A model generated the notes under the pieces. That model saw nothing but the letters and a program-made list of their open reading frames with translations, made no database searches and had not been told where the DNA came from. Source: Watersipora subatra (lineage: Eukaryota > Bryozoa > Gymnolaemata > Cheilostomatida > Watersiporidae). Taken from it: a DNA stretch of 64,000 nt. Position 1 is the first letter of the stretch. Each line of letters starts with the position of its first letter. A program made the position numbers and the translations under genes. The DNA lies in assembly GCF_963576615.1 (NCBI RefSeq), contig NC_088711.1, positions 10,162,869 to 10,226,868 on the forward strand. The letters run 5' to 3'. Of this stretch, positions 35,701 through 46,255 are shown one piece after another.

Positions 35701-38523
35701 ATTTTAATAAATTCTCATAAAATAAATAAGTGGATTTCAAGTTTCCTGAAAGCAGTTTCTAAGATGAATTTGCGGTATTCTCACATAGTAAACTTTGTAC
35801 TGCCTTAGTGTCTTAAGTTGTGTTTATTATGGTGTCGAGCGCTGCTACAGGCTTAGTCCAACTGCAGCGGGTAAGAGTGATAACTACCGACTGTCCATGC
35901 ACTCTATTCATGTAATGTAATTTCTCTATGCTCTTTCTCATTCTGTAGACATTTCCCTGAAATTCTAAAGTCGCATTCTTCTCACGATGTGGTGCTCCTG
36001 TGCGCTTTATGCCATCAAAAGTCTGGTATCTCAGATCAGCGGTATAAGATGCACTTTGCCGATCTCTGTAATGCTCCCTATACGACTGGAGCAGTAACTG
36101 TCAATCAAGAATTGAAGAAAGTTAAAAGTGCGGCGAGGTAAGTGCCCTCAATTAAATTCACAGTGGTTGAGACTGTTCAGATGGCCCAGTGAAGCAAAAG
36201 TTGCATGAACTGGAAACCTTGAGGGCATCATAAACTGTATGCTTTAATTAAGAGTTGCCTTGTAATTGGATATCATGTGGGCGTGTTATATACTGGATGC
36301 CATGCAGAGGTGTTGTACTCTGTATAGCATGTGGATGTGTTGTGAACTGGATACCATGTGGGCATGCTTTAAAGTGGATACCATGTGGACGTGTTTAAAC
36401 CTGATGTTATGTGAACTTGTTGTAAACTGTATGCTTTGAGAGCTGTCTGTGAATTGAAAGGTATGGTGAACACGGGTTAGAATTTGGAATTACATGTCGA
36501 TGGGATTGAATAGCATAATGTGGCTATGTTCATTAGTATGAATGTACGCATTATATAAATATACCGGGTAGGTAACGGAAGGGATGGCCAATCACTACTA
36601 TATCATGACTGCACTAACTAGCCTCTCAACAAACCGTTTCTTACTGCACACTGTAACTGAGAGTAGTTTCTCGTCAAATGTTTACTTGATTTTGTTTGTA
36701 AAGAGCACATACATGTACTTACCTGGAACATGGCCAATTGATTATCGGCATTTCAAGGAGCCTGCGTGGTGAAGTCTCGTGTTAACACTAACATATTGCT
36801 ATGGGTCTTTCTAGAATCTGACCTGTCAGTCACATCGGTTCATGTGCACCAATGCATCTGTTGTTGTTCTGTTAATCATAACAGATTTTTTATGCAGAGT
36901 CCTTCATTCAGGCTTACATGGTGTCACGCCGTATCGTATAATACAATTGGTCCAGTGGGCTCAGCTTCTTTTAGAACTCTGAATGGATATATGGATAAAA
37001 TTCCAGCCAGTAGAGTTGAGGAGTGCAGAAGCATATTGAGAGAGTTTTACAAGACGGATGATATTTCTCGTGAGCACATAGAGTCAGCGTCATCTCTCGA
37101 TGAGCGGTGAGCAGATGAAAGACTTACTTTGGCTCCTTTTTAGGCCTATTCATTCAGACATCTATGACGTTAAGAACCTTTTGCTTTTAGAGTGATAGCG
37201 AGAGACGTTCCCTCTCACGGATATTTAGTTGTACAGTATATGGGTCAGAGAGGGCAACTCCAGCATTTTGAGAAGCTCTGGAGACAGAGGTTCATTGACA
37301 AAATGAAGCCAGAAAACCTCCATGAACTCTGGCGTGTAGATTATGATCATCTGAAAATGACAATCCCTTGCTGTGGAGAAGATTTTGTATGAAAAATTTG
37401 AGAGGTAAAGAATCTCACAATTTGTTATTTTTTCGTGCGAACAAAATAATATTTTCTTTTGCTGTTTTCAAAATTGTTGTTCAAATGTACAATTGCTGAT
37501 ATTACACCAGTCTACGCCTGTATTAGCTGAGTCCAGAGGGTAATTGTTGAAAGCCTATTTCATTACCATAGCTTAGGCCTGACTAGTTAAACATACAAGC
37601 AATACCTTTTCACTCCCTTGTCCACCTTATTTAAAGGGATCTCAAGAGCTGCGGACATACAGATCTTCTTCTACACTGCGTTCTAATGTTTATGGGCTGA
37701 CACATAGTTGAAGTTGTAGTGTCCCAACTAAACAGCAGATGCAAAAAATTAATAGCGTTTTATTAATTGGCAGAACCTTTCAAAATTTAATGCGTTGTAA
37801 GTACTTGATTAAATATTTTGCGCGAAAAATATTGTGTTAATTTGTCTCCAAAAATTCTTTGTCTGTATTTTCATATCTTTTGTAGGATTTTCATATTATT
37901 TCAGAACCAAAATAATTAGCCCCTGGCCAGTTTGTTTATATTTTATATAAATATGTAATAAATATGAAAATATTTTGGTTTTTTGATTACTTCTGTATAT
38001 AATAGGTAAATCAGAATGTTAGCCAAAAAATTCATTTTGATCTAGTTGTGTTTTCTTATGGATCTGTTTTCATTCAACTCTCTCAATTCTCTTACATAAT
38101 TGCCAAATCACATCCGAAATGGTTCTTTGCACCGATGCCTCTCTGGAGCCATCGCCTTTGCTGCACTGTATTAAACAGAACTGATTAGCTTTATTGACCT
38201 AATAGAAGGTAGTCTCATGTTTGTGAAAGTGCTTTTCTAGTCTCTATTCGTTCTTGTGCCATGAAGTTGAAATAATGTAAAATTAATTGAAATCGTTGCA
38301 CTACAGTGATTCCACTCCTCAAGATCATGGGAGGATGGTGGTGCAGTATTTTATGGACAACTCGAGTGTGCAAGAGTTCCAGAGATTGTGGAGAATGAGA
38401 TTTCTAGAGGTAATGTCACCCAAACACTTAGGAGAGTACTGGCATGTTGACTACAATCATCTAGATTATCTCTGGGTTAAAACAGACAGGGAGATGGATG
38501 GCTCTGACACCGACCCCTCTTAG
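23233..38523 (+). CDS. EXD2: EXD2, 3'-5' exonuclease domain-containing protein 2
   Basis: Exons by splice phase: 23233-23293 (tentative first exon), 23713-23870, 26507-26664, 29140-29259, 29352-29462, 32250-32423, 35241-35433, 35515-35689, 35949-36137, 36975-37106, then terminal exon 37191-37392 or 38307-38523. The product is about 557 or 562 residues; human EXD2 is about 620. The DEDDy site is complete: DCEW (Asp78, Glu80), the ILKVGVG region with Asp136/137, and YAAKD (Tyr206, Asp210). The C-terminal part has CVVC (363-366) and CALCH (402-406), as in the vertebrate zinc-binding part, and the NCVMQAPDGQVLCVCD motif. EXD2 is a nuclease linked to DNA repair and mitochondria. The tentative start gives a short hydrophobic N terminus (ATATLLAAGG), like the N-terminal anchor of EXD2. 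Exon 5 has a one-base frameshift. Several introns are filled with repeats. Confidence 0.88.
24531..25438. mobile_element. 908-bp TIR element in an EXD2 intron
   Basis: The ends are inverted copies of about 170 bp: AAGGTTGAC... on the left and ...GTCAACCTT on the right, flanked by TA on both sides (24529-24530 and 25439-25440). The 168-bp MITE at 45418-45585 has the same ends and is almost only these ends. The central roughly 550 bp shows no transposase. It is a nonautonomous DNA transposon using TA target sites. Confidence 0.85.
26104..26189. repeat. 43-bp tandem duplication
   Basis: The sequence from GTTCATTCTAGCAATGTTAA to GTGTTTAT at 26104-26146 is repeated exactly at 26147-26189 inside an EXD2 intron. 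A recent slippage or unequal-exchange event is likely. Confidence 0.9.
26774..28778. repeat. Two-kilobase 14-bp minisatellite array
   Basis: About 143 head-to-tail units of ACTACATCGTACTG and variants (ACTACATTGCACTG, ACTACATTGTACTG, ACTACATCGCACTG), with 13-bp units that drop one base (ACTACATTGACTG). The array lies in the EXD2 intron between exons 26507-26664 and 29140-29259, starting about 110 bp after the donor. Longer blocks of about 295 bp recur 596 bp apart with almost no mismatch, showing higher-order structure. No frame stays open through it. Confidence 0.97.
29352..29462 (+). CDS. EXD2: EXD2 exon 5 with one-base deletion
   Basis: The exon is recognised by WNKGGLK at its start and SLAQEVAGISLNKSNQLRCG and DWEQEQL later, matching the GLSLKSLAE and CSNWDAE region of EXD2. 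The two parts are in different frames. The break is at 29368-29371, where CTTAAAGCC needs one more A to read through. The acceptor (GTAG, 29348-29351) and donor (ATG|GTGACT) fit the neighbouring phases exactly. Read as given, the frame stops at TAG, two codons after the lysine. Confidence 0.85.
29743..29820. repeat. (TA)n microsatellite
   Basis: About 25 uninterrupted TA units, then TA-rich sequence, directly left of the TIR element at 29827. Similar short TA runs lie at 31149-31200 and 31468-31488. Confidence 0.95.
29827..31150. mobile_element. 1.3-kb element with TACCGTAAGACCTCTAATT ends
   Basis: The left end reads TACCGTAAGACCTCTAATT and the right end is its inverse, AATTAGAGGTTTTATGGTA, both beside TATATA. 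Just inside each end are CACCTCTATTTGAAC-type units like those at 3078-3425 and 45895-46255. No long reading frame. It is probably a nonautonomous transposon that carries the short units. Confidence 0.6.
31474..31905 (+). repeat. tRNA-like dispersed repeat (SINE-like)
   Basis: The left module begins with CCGGCGTTGCCCGGTATTAA and AATCAGCTTATAAACAATG. The right part has box-A-like TGGCTTAATTGG (31768) and box-B-like GAGATCCAATC (31809). Copies with the same order are at 39975-40320 and, reversed, 4570-5020. It lies in an EXD2 intron. Confidence 0.6.
33023..34817 (+). mobile_element. Tc1-like transposon, inactive
   Basis: Inverted ends CAGTGGTGATACAAATTATG (33023) and CATAATTTGTATCACCACTG (to 34817) are flanked by TA at 33021-33022 and 34818-34819. 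The element is 1795 bp and lies in the EXD2 intron between exons 32250-32423 and 35241-35433. It is nearly full length but its transposase is broken. Confidence 0.95.
33431..34447 (+). pseudogene. Tc1 transposase with two stops and a changed catalytic residue
   Basis: The likely start is ATG 33431 (MPQHLTKEKRAVIIHFHQQG). The N-terminal helix-turn-helix part is followed by LFSDEGTF (first Asp), QQDHVPCHTA (second Asp) and DLNPMKNLW (third site). The third site reads Lys where Tc1 elements normally have Asp or Glu. TGA near 34115 and TAG near 34222 interrupt the frame. The end is KGWPTKY, stop at 34445-34447. About 340 codons in total, the normal Tc1 length. Confidence 0.9.
34911..35218. repeat. 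29-bp minisatellite next to an EXD2 acceptor
   Basis: About ten to eleven units of TGAGTTGATTGGCTGAAAGG plus nine bases, with small changes. It ends 22 bp before the EXD2 exon at 35241, so it takes the place where the branch point and upstream polypyrimidine tract would lie. Read on the minus strand it gives a spurious 109-codon frame. Confidence 0.92.
36180..36480. repeat. Degenerate tandem repeat in EXD2 intron
   Basis: Five or six imperfect units contain GGATACCATGTGGGC and GTGTTGTAAACTG. The unit is about 35-40 bp. It lies in the 837-bp intron between exons 35949-36137 and 36975-37106. Confidence 0.7.
37191..37392 (+). CDS. EXD2: EXD2 terminal exon, version 1
   Basis: After acceptor TTGCTTTTAG the exon completes an Arg codon (phase 2) and encodes VIARDVPSHGYLVVQYMG, then LQHFEKLWRQRFIDKMKPEN and LWRVDYDHLK, ending CCGEDFV and TGA. 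It aligns with the extreme C terminus of EXD2 (the W-x-DHN/YDH-L-K pattern). A polyadenylation-like AATAAA lies at 37957-37962. Confidence 0.85.
38307..38523 (+). CDS. EXD2: EXD2 terminal exon, version 2 (duplicate)
   Basis: Acceptor CACTACAG precedes an exon that also completes an Arg codon from the same upstream exon (phase 2). It encodes DHGRMVVQYFMD, then VQEFQRLWRMRFLEVMSPKH and YWHVDYNHLDYLW, ending in an acidic DREMDGSDTDPS tail and TAG. It is clearly homologous to version 1 but only about 40% identical, so the duplication is old and both copies are open. Confidence 0.85.
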
Positions 38524-39455
38524 ACTTCTATAGCCACTGGCTAGTTTACGTAACTTAAAGCCAGTGTATTCCTTGCTTCAAATGACTTGACATTCCTGTG
38601 GCTGTGATGATCATTTTTAGAGTAGTCTGTTTTATGAAAATATTGTTGTGCATTGGTAACCGACTAAAGTTGGTTTGACAGGACTGATAACAAGGTCTTA
38701 ACACTTTCCAGATGCAGGTTTTAATAATGTTATACGAAACAAGGCACTTTCTTATAAAATTTTGTAATTGACACTTGTGAATTACCAACGGCAGTTCATT
38801 ATAATCGAACTTGAATCTGAGTATTGCAGGTTTTAGGGACAAGCTCAACTTAACTTAAATGTTTTGGCATATTTGTTTACATTGCAATGATTTCACATGT
38901 TATGAAAGTAATACTACTACATTCTGATTGATGGAAGCTCTTACTTATCTTAGAGTATTGTTATTCCCTAGTAGTTTGATTAGGTTTTGTGAGCTTTAGG
39001 ATAACAGTTTCTGAGCGTAGATAAAGTTTTATAAGCTGACAAGAATCTTTTATCAGCATATATTAGCCCTGTCAATGATAGTTTCGCTAGTTCAGAATTA
39101 TTAGTGAGAGCATCAAATCATTTTTATTAATAAATCAATTAAAAGTAGAAATAGTTTTAAATGACTAAAACAATAAACAAGTCATACAAATAATAGTAAC
39201 AGAAATTCAGCTATATAGAATATAATGATCTAAATAGAAGATGAAATGTATCCTTAATATCAGTAGGAAAGAATCCCTCACTTATAAAAAGCTACTTGCC
39301 TGCAGTCAAGTCAATACTACAATACAAGGAGGAAACTGTTAACAAATATACTGTCAATAAGATAAAACAACATTAAACTTCTTAAGCCACCTGCTCATGT
39401 GTAAATCGAGAAAATTTGCACATATAATGTACAATGGCATTACAGCATCATTGAG
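38524..39455. other. Convergent 3' region of EXD2 and the ankyrin-TPR gene
   Basis: The two genes end tail to tail. TTTTTATTAATAAATC near 39121-39136 contains AATAAA on both strands and could serve as polyadenylation signal for both. Otherwise no gene is seen. Confidence 0.5.
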
Positions 39456-42400
39456 TTAGTACCTGCGACGGTAGTATTGGCAGAAATAATCATTGTTATA
39501 TGTCCTGATCGTATTTTTGCCATGCTTTGCAATATGTGCCTGTTGATGGATCCTTTCAGCAAGCTGTATTGCCTTATCATAGTAGAACAGCGCATGAGAA
39601 AAATCTTTTGTGACTTCGTAGTACCGACCAAACTTTTCAAGTGCATTTATGCAATCACGGGTAGGATTCGCCCCTGAGTCCATCTTCAGCTCTTGGAGAG
39701 ACTTTTCAAAGGTTGAGATGATCGTTGCAGGATGTTCAGCCAGTAAATGCCTTACCCTTGCCAGTTTGACTCCATGCGTTACCCAGCCTTTTAAACCTCG
39801 CTTAACAATCAGTTCAAGATGCTTTTTGGCTTCTGTGAGATACTCTACGCGTGAACAGTTTCTAATCGTTGCATATTTGTAGTACTCGTTCATGAGGAAT
39901 CTCAGAACTTCAAATGGATACCGTGGACGTGTACCTGTTCATCAAACAATAATTATTAGTATTAAAATATGTGTACACCAGCTGAATGCCGGATGTTGCA
40001 CGCGTAATAAAAAACAGCTTATAAACAGTGGCAGGTAATGTAGTTGCCATTGGCTAATTTGGGTAACTTAAAGCTAGTATATTGCTAGACCTACTATAAT
40101 AAGAGCCGTGATTCGGGAGGCCAACTCTAGTGACACTATGTGCATATTTGATGTAATGACTGTGCACGATTACTCCATTGTATTGCAAGTAGCCTGTGTG
40201 GCTTAATGGGTTAGCTCGGTGCCTCTAAAACTGGCGCTTACGAGTTTCAATCCAGTGTGATGTGGATTGTCTGCTGCTAGATTTCAATTGTTATAGCTGG
40301 ATACACACCTGAGAGATGGAAATTCATATAATCAAAATGTATATACAAGTATATACGCGTGCGTGTGTTTATAGATAGACCAATTGCAAATATAAATAAT
40401 TCCTATATATATATCGTACGTGCTCGAATTTAAATCTAACAAATTTAAGGTGGTATGCATTTTTTTAAAAACCTGAAATGTATTGTTGAAAGATTTATAT
40501 CCTATACAGTCATACCTTGACATACGAGCTTAATACATTCTAGGACTAAGCTTGTATGTCAATTTACTTGTGTCCGAAGGCTGTCACCTGTCTCCTTGTC
40601 CCTTTCAGGACAGACATCGTGGATACGGGCAGTTTGAGAGATTTGACATGAACATGTTCGGTGCACTAAACGTGTGACGCTACGTAACAGAAACTTTGAA
40701 TTAATCTTATTTTAATTTTGCCTACTAAACACACACTTGAAACTAAGTTTTAATCTTATACTTAATCTTAATCTTAACGCACATGTAAAGCTAAGTTTTA
40801 ATCTTTGACTAAGCTTACTTTAATTTTGTTGTCCTATTTTTATCATTCGTTTCTGGTTTGGTGCTTTTTGCCTCGTATTCTCTATAACCCTTAGCCAACC
40901 TTTTAAAAACTTTTTTTTCAAACAGTTTTGTGGAGAAAGACTGACCGATGCTATTCTTGAAAGCGGCCTGTCGCATACTTGGCCATTTAATGGCCATCGA
41001 GAACTGCCTTGTATGCTCATATCTCAAAAATTACCCGTATCACATGAAAGGAACTTGCTCAAAAGTCTGTTCATATCTTATTTCTTGAATGTTGAGGCAC
41101 TCGTATGTAGAGGTATGATTGTCCTAGCACCTTAGAATACTTATCGGCAACTTATTATATCCATCTTCACAATCCCACAAACCCCTGCCACTCGTATTGC
41201 GATAACATACCTGTGCGAGCCCGGTACTGTTTCTCCACAGCTGTTTTGTCGCGGTTGTACAAGTCAATTGCCCATAAATTCAGAAGAGCCTGCGAAATGT
41301 TGGATGAGCACATGAAATACCAATCTGGACTCTCACTGGCTTCCCGACTGAGATTAAGCGCTTTCGTGAACCACCATGTTTTATTCTGTAGGTCTTCAGC
41401 CTCATACGCAATCTCAAGGCTAAGCTTTGCAACCCTCATTTTGAATTTTCTGTCATATTTGTATTCACGCTGCCACTTTTCAGCTTCACCTATGCATGTT
41501 TCAAGTGAATACTCACTACAGCCAAGGTCATTTTTACATGCTTCCACGAGTTGGGCAAGTTCACGTTCCAGAGCAGTTTCAGTACGTTTCCACACAATTG
41601 ATGTTCGCACTTCTGCGATCCACAAGAAAAGGTCTCCGCGATATTTATTTTTGCAGGCTTTGGATAATGTAAGGAAGTTAAAAAAGGTTTTTTTAAGGAT
41701 TTCTGTGAAGAAATCTTGGTTGCGAAGAGAGGTTTTTTCCTTGAGTATTCTCACTAATATTTTAGTGTGAAAGTAACAGCAGTACGCTACAAGGTCGTCA
41801 TCCTTAGTGAACGATTGTGCTTCCTCTGTACATTCTTCAAATATCTGACAGCTTTTATCTCTAGCCTTCTCTGAGCGATCTGTCTCAGCTAACCAATAGG
41901 CATAGTCTACTTTGGCGTAAAACCGTGCTTTTCCACTTCGATTAGAATACAATTTCAAGACCTTTGTTGCTATTTCTTCTAGCTCATCTCGATGGGCACC
42001 TGTTTTCAGCAGATGTGCACCTTTGTTACAGAGAGCCTGAATGCAATCGGGATCCTTATCCAGTGCAGTGCGAATTAACTGATCCGCGTGTGCATATTTT
42101 TCGTACAGTAGACATGTAGCAGCATCATAGTTAATGCATCGCTTATATCCTAACTCTAACGGAGTTCTTGTTTCAATCAAACCGTACTTGTTCTTAATCG
42201 TTGTCGGAGAAAGCTCTATGTTCAAGAGTGAGAACGCAAAACTATAGAAGAACTTGTGGAAATTATTCTCCGAAATCCAATGATCAACTACAAGCAATAC
42301 AACAGTGATTTATTTGGAAAGTAAAATTTCCCATCTGATTATATAGTGAGCAGTTTGTAACATCAAATACGCTTCATTTGAAGAATGAATGTATAAAATA

Positions 42401-45082
42401 GTACAAATAGGCCTGAGGTGTTCTAGAATAGTTATCATAAGCTCTTTGTGCCTTAAGTTCAAGCCAACTCTGAAAACGTAATTCAAGTCTACCTATATAA
42501 AATGTGAGTTTCATGCCAAATCAAGTCCATCTACTCAGTCTGGTATCTAACATCGAAGATAAGCTAATTTTTATGGCTGTTTATTTCTGCTATGTAAAAG
42601 ACTGCTCTCGCCTACTGGCAGAACCACTTTACAATAATCTGTTCCGCTATCAATGTTTTATGTAAAATAACAGCTTCTACATAAAACATTGATAGTGTAT
42701 GTCAACACCTTGACATACACTATGAATGACAGCCTGACAACACCTCCAGCTGTTGACTAGCTGGTGACAGCAAAATTGTACCTGAGCTGAAGCATTTGTT
42801 TTAGATTTTCCAGGGCTGACTAACGAGATAAAGAAGAAAATTTCTCTTATGTACGTTCCTTCGCAAGAACACTTATTTAATAGTTAATTATGTGTGAGCT
42901 TATAAACAATTGTACATGTTTACGTTTAAATAGAAAATAAAATGCAGTCTGATCCGTCAAACATTGCAAGAAGCTTGCATTAATAGTATACTATATGGTC
43001 TACTAGTGTAGATGGAATTCAAAGATTAACTTTAATGTAAAAGGAAAAACAAGAAGCAAACCTGATGATACTCACTATGAAATTCTTCTAGACAAATAAT
43101 ACAGGCAGAAACTATCACTGTCAAAAATCTGAAACCTGACTGTAATCCTAACTGTAGATACATGAAAAAGATAAAGCCTAACTCCTTAAATACGCTCTGA
43201 AAAAGATAAAATAAATTTTGTGAAACCTTACGCTAATTCTCTATAGCTTCCGTGTGTTCAGTGTGGCTAACTGCATCCTAGTGTACATTATACTTACACT
43301 TTAGTAGGTCCTCAATAAAATTTTGTTGTCCTCCAATGCAATAAACAGATTCTGCCTTATCATTTCTTTTACAGAGAAACTTCTTTCTGTTTTCCCGCTT
43401 GATTTCATTAAGGAGCATCCACAGGACCATCGGACAGTTTGATTGAGCAGCAAGATGTAGTGCGGTATCTCCATCTGGTGTTGGTTTTAGAATGCATCTC
43501 ATTAACTCCTCATGGGACAGCGACTGAAAGAAAACTTCCAAGACCTCGATGCTTATCGTTTTTACAGCAACATGCAGTGCTGTCATCCCTTGCTCGTCCT
43601 TCTTAGTAATTTCAGCCTCAGGCGTCGTATTACACAAATTATCTAATCGCAAACCTACCAAATGTCTGTCACCCTTTTTAGCCAGTTCATGCAGGCTTGA
43701 GCTGTTTACCGTTCGGACAGTTATAAGTAGTTGCTGAAGCAAAGATGAGTCTGTTGTGTAGTTCGCAGGGTAACAATTATCGTTATCTCTGGCATCAAGA
43801 AGACTAGTACAGTCATCAGCTGCCTCATCTAGCAAGATGATAACCGTTTTAACATCTCCTTCAGCTACAGCGATGTGCAATGCTGTCTTCCCATCAGCTG
43901 CCTGACATAACAAATAATGCCATTTTTTCTCTTTCGGGAACTTATCCATTAGAGTTTTGACAGTTTTGGATGAATTTCCACCAGCTGCTGCACAATGAAG
44001 CAGAGTCCAACCTCTACTATCTGAAGTTCTCGTCTGAGCAACATCCAATTGCTGTTTCAATGACAATTTGTTCATCATAGATGTCACGCGTTCTTCATCA
44101 TCCATATAACACAACCAAGACAACGAGTTCCAGCCCATTTCATCGACTTGAGTGCAAAAGTCAGGCCTGTTTTCAGGAGGAACCATCTCTAATATAAAGG
44201 AGATGATTTCAGAGCTGTTATGAATACGTTGCACTGAAATGGAGCTCCATGGCTCCGCTGCATTGCTTTCGTTTAACAATACAAGATCGCCATCAAGTGA
44301 AGCATTAGTTGCCAGTAGATTATCCCCTGTGCGATCTACTTCAACAAGTATTTGCCCAGTTTCATCATTAACCAGTGAAAAGCTATTCACAGAGTTGATC
44401 GCTACACGCCTCACACCTCGGCTTGGGCAGTCTATCTTGCTGCTATCCATGATAGCAAAGGTCAGTTCTACTCCATTATATTTCATCGAGAATATTGAAT
44501 TGCTTATATCAGCGAGTCCAATAAAATGACTTGATCTGGCTACACCTGAATTTGCAGCTCTGTCATTTTGTTGATGCTGTGAAAATGATGTAGCTTGTCT
44601 AACAAAACAAATCATCGAGGTGCCATCACCCGCAATCGGACATCCAGGAATATACATTCCTTTGTGTCGTTGCTCATGTAAATAACGCTTGATATCAAGT
44701 GTGTCATTTCTTGCAACAGCTCTTCTAATTCTTGTGGTATCTTCATGGGCAACGTGTTGTATGACTAACCCTGAATCGAAAAATGATCAGAAAATTAAGC
44801 GATGTTAGTAGGGAGAAGGAAAATGCACATATAATAAATGCCCTACAAAAACACAAGCGAATATCTACACATAATGATTTGATACATTTAGCGTAATAAT
44901 CAGCAGACAGTATCGTGAAGGATATCAAATATTAAAATTCTGATGTACAAATCATTGAGCTCAAATTGAATCAGTGACATAAGTAAGTTTGATGGTTGTG
45001 TACCACAATAGTTAGTTTAGTAAGCAGCATAAAAAGAGCAAAAAGTAAATTATTCTCATGACTCACCAGATGGTCGAGGCAT
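39456..45082 (-). CDS. Ankyrin-TPR protein, copy B, complete
   Basis: Four coding exons join in phase: 45067-45109 (ATG at 45082), 43298-44770, 41211-42287, 39456-39934, giving 1014 residues. Residues 6-496 match copy A, with ankyrin repeats at about 256-283, 297-323, 397-423 and 438-463. Residues 497-855 form a helical region with TPR-like units (YAHADQLIRTALDKDPDCIQ, ALCNKGAHLLKTG). The last exon (856-1014) has another TPR-like unit (DFSHALFYYDKAIQLAERIH) and ends CQYYRRRY. Donors and acceptors are GT-AG, all in phase 1. Both repeat types are protein-binding scaffolds; it may be a cytoplasmic sensor or adaptor, but no function is shown. The TPR part slightly recalls IFIT-like proteins. The reading is open upstream of the ATG within exon 1, so a further 5' exon is possible. 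Confidence 0.82.
39975..40320 (+). repeat. tRNA-like dispersed repeat in ankyrin-TPR intron 3
   Basis: It has the same order as 31474-31905: AGCTGAATGCCGGATGTTGC, AACAGCTTATAAACAGTGG, then box-A-like TGGCTTAATGGG (40198) and box-B-like GAGTTTCAATCC (40241). Confidence 0.6.
40508..41122. mobile_element. Tigger/pogo-type MITE in intron 3
   Basis: The left end CAGTCATACCTTGACATACG and right end ACTCGTATGTAGAGGTATGA are imperfect inverted repeats of the pogo/Tigger kind. The roughly 615-bp interior has only short frames. It sits in intron 3 of the ankyrin-TPR gene. Confidence 0.65.
42288..43297 (-). other. Intron 2 of ankyrin-TPR gene; left end of duplication
   Basis: No coding sequence is seen. 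Copy B similarity to copy A can be followed down to about 42640, the homologue of window position 1. The copy A sequence further left is outside the window, so the true end of the duplication on this side is unknown. Confidence 0.6.
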
Positions 45083-45417
45083 GGCACTCAACAGTAAGTC
45101 TCTAACAACCTGTAAATACAAAATTGTTACAGTATAGTGAATTTCATGATTTTTTTAGCAAGAAACGCAAAGCATTAATTGGAAAATCACAATTCTCTAA
45201 ATAACTAGCAAAATCCAAAGCAAACAAAGTAGGGGGTACTACATATAAAACCTGGTTGTCCCATGAAAAAACTTGCCTTACAACAGTAATTTTGTACTGA
45301 TGATGGACTATTTCCATGCATTTTGAAGTTATAACTTCAACAGTAAAGCAAATCTACTAAATCTACATGTATAAGTTGCAAAACACTTGAACAAATAGCT
45401 GATGTCAAAATACCTTA

Positions 45418-45585
45418 AAGGTTGACTTGCAATAAAATTCACATTACAGTTATTTGATATCAAAAGATTCACCATGTCTTACTCTGTTGTGTTGTAGGTG
45501 CAAAATATGTGGGAATGTGATTACAAGCTCTTAAAAGCTAAAATACCAAATAACTGTAATGTGAATTTTGTTGCAAGTCAACCTT
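45418..45585. mobile_element. 168-bp MITE with empty site in copy A
   Basis: Begins AAGGTTGACTTGCAA and ends TTGCAAGTCAACCTT, flanked by TA (45416-45417, 45586-45587). In copy A the same flanks meet at one TA (2734-2735), so insertion followed the duplication. Its ends match the 908-bp element at 24531-25438. Confidence 0.93.
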
Positions 45586-45894
45586 TAGGCCTGACAAATA
45601 AAAATTTTATGTTAACAGTTTCTGACGCTATGAACAGGCTTGCAATAGATTCACAAAATGGATTCCAAAAATTGATATATTTGCTGCATGTTGTCTGCCA
45701 TAAAAAGAAAAACAGACTCTTAGATTTACAAATGTGTGAATGAGTCATTTAAAAGTGATTCGTTAATGCTTATTACAAACTATATGCTTATACTGCTATG
45801 TTTGTGTGTTACTAGTTGGAGTTACCTATTAGTATTAAGTTTTTACGTCTAACAAATCTATCATTGATTTAATAAATACAGCACAAAAGATATA

Positions 45895-46255
45895 TACCGT
45901 AAAACCTCTATTTGAACGCCACCTCTCGTTGACTGCCACCTTTATTTAAACGCCACCTCTATTTAAACACCACCTCTATTTAAACGCCACCTCTATTTAA
46001 ACACCACCTCTATTTGAACGTCACCTTTATTTAAACGCCACCTCTATTTGACTGTCACCCTCATTTGAACGCCACCTCTATTTGATCGCCACTATAGAAG
46101 AAGATTTGAAAAATACATGTGACAAATCTATCCTTGATTTAATAGAAACAGCAAAAAAATATATATCGTAAAACCTCTATTTGAGCGCCACCTTTATTTG
46201 AACGCCACCTTTATTTAAATGCCCCTTTTATTTGAACGCCACTATAGAAGAAGGG
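45895..46255. repeat. CTCTATTTGAACGCCAC array, copy B
   Basis: Equivalent of 3078-3425 in copy A, again in two blocks each ending AGGGTTGAAAAATACATG or similar. Unit number and order differ from copy A. Confidence 0.75.

Noticed and set aside
40815..41027. 70-codon minus-strand ORF rich in Lys and Arg
   Set aside because: It lies inside the Tigger-type MITE in intron 3 and has no recognisable domain.
41213..41770. 185-codon plus-strand ORF
   Set aside because: It is antisense to the TPR exon 41211-42287, whose minus-strand frame fits splice phases and reads as TPR-like helices.
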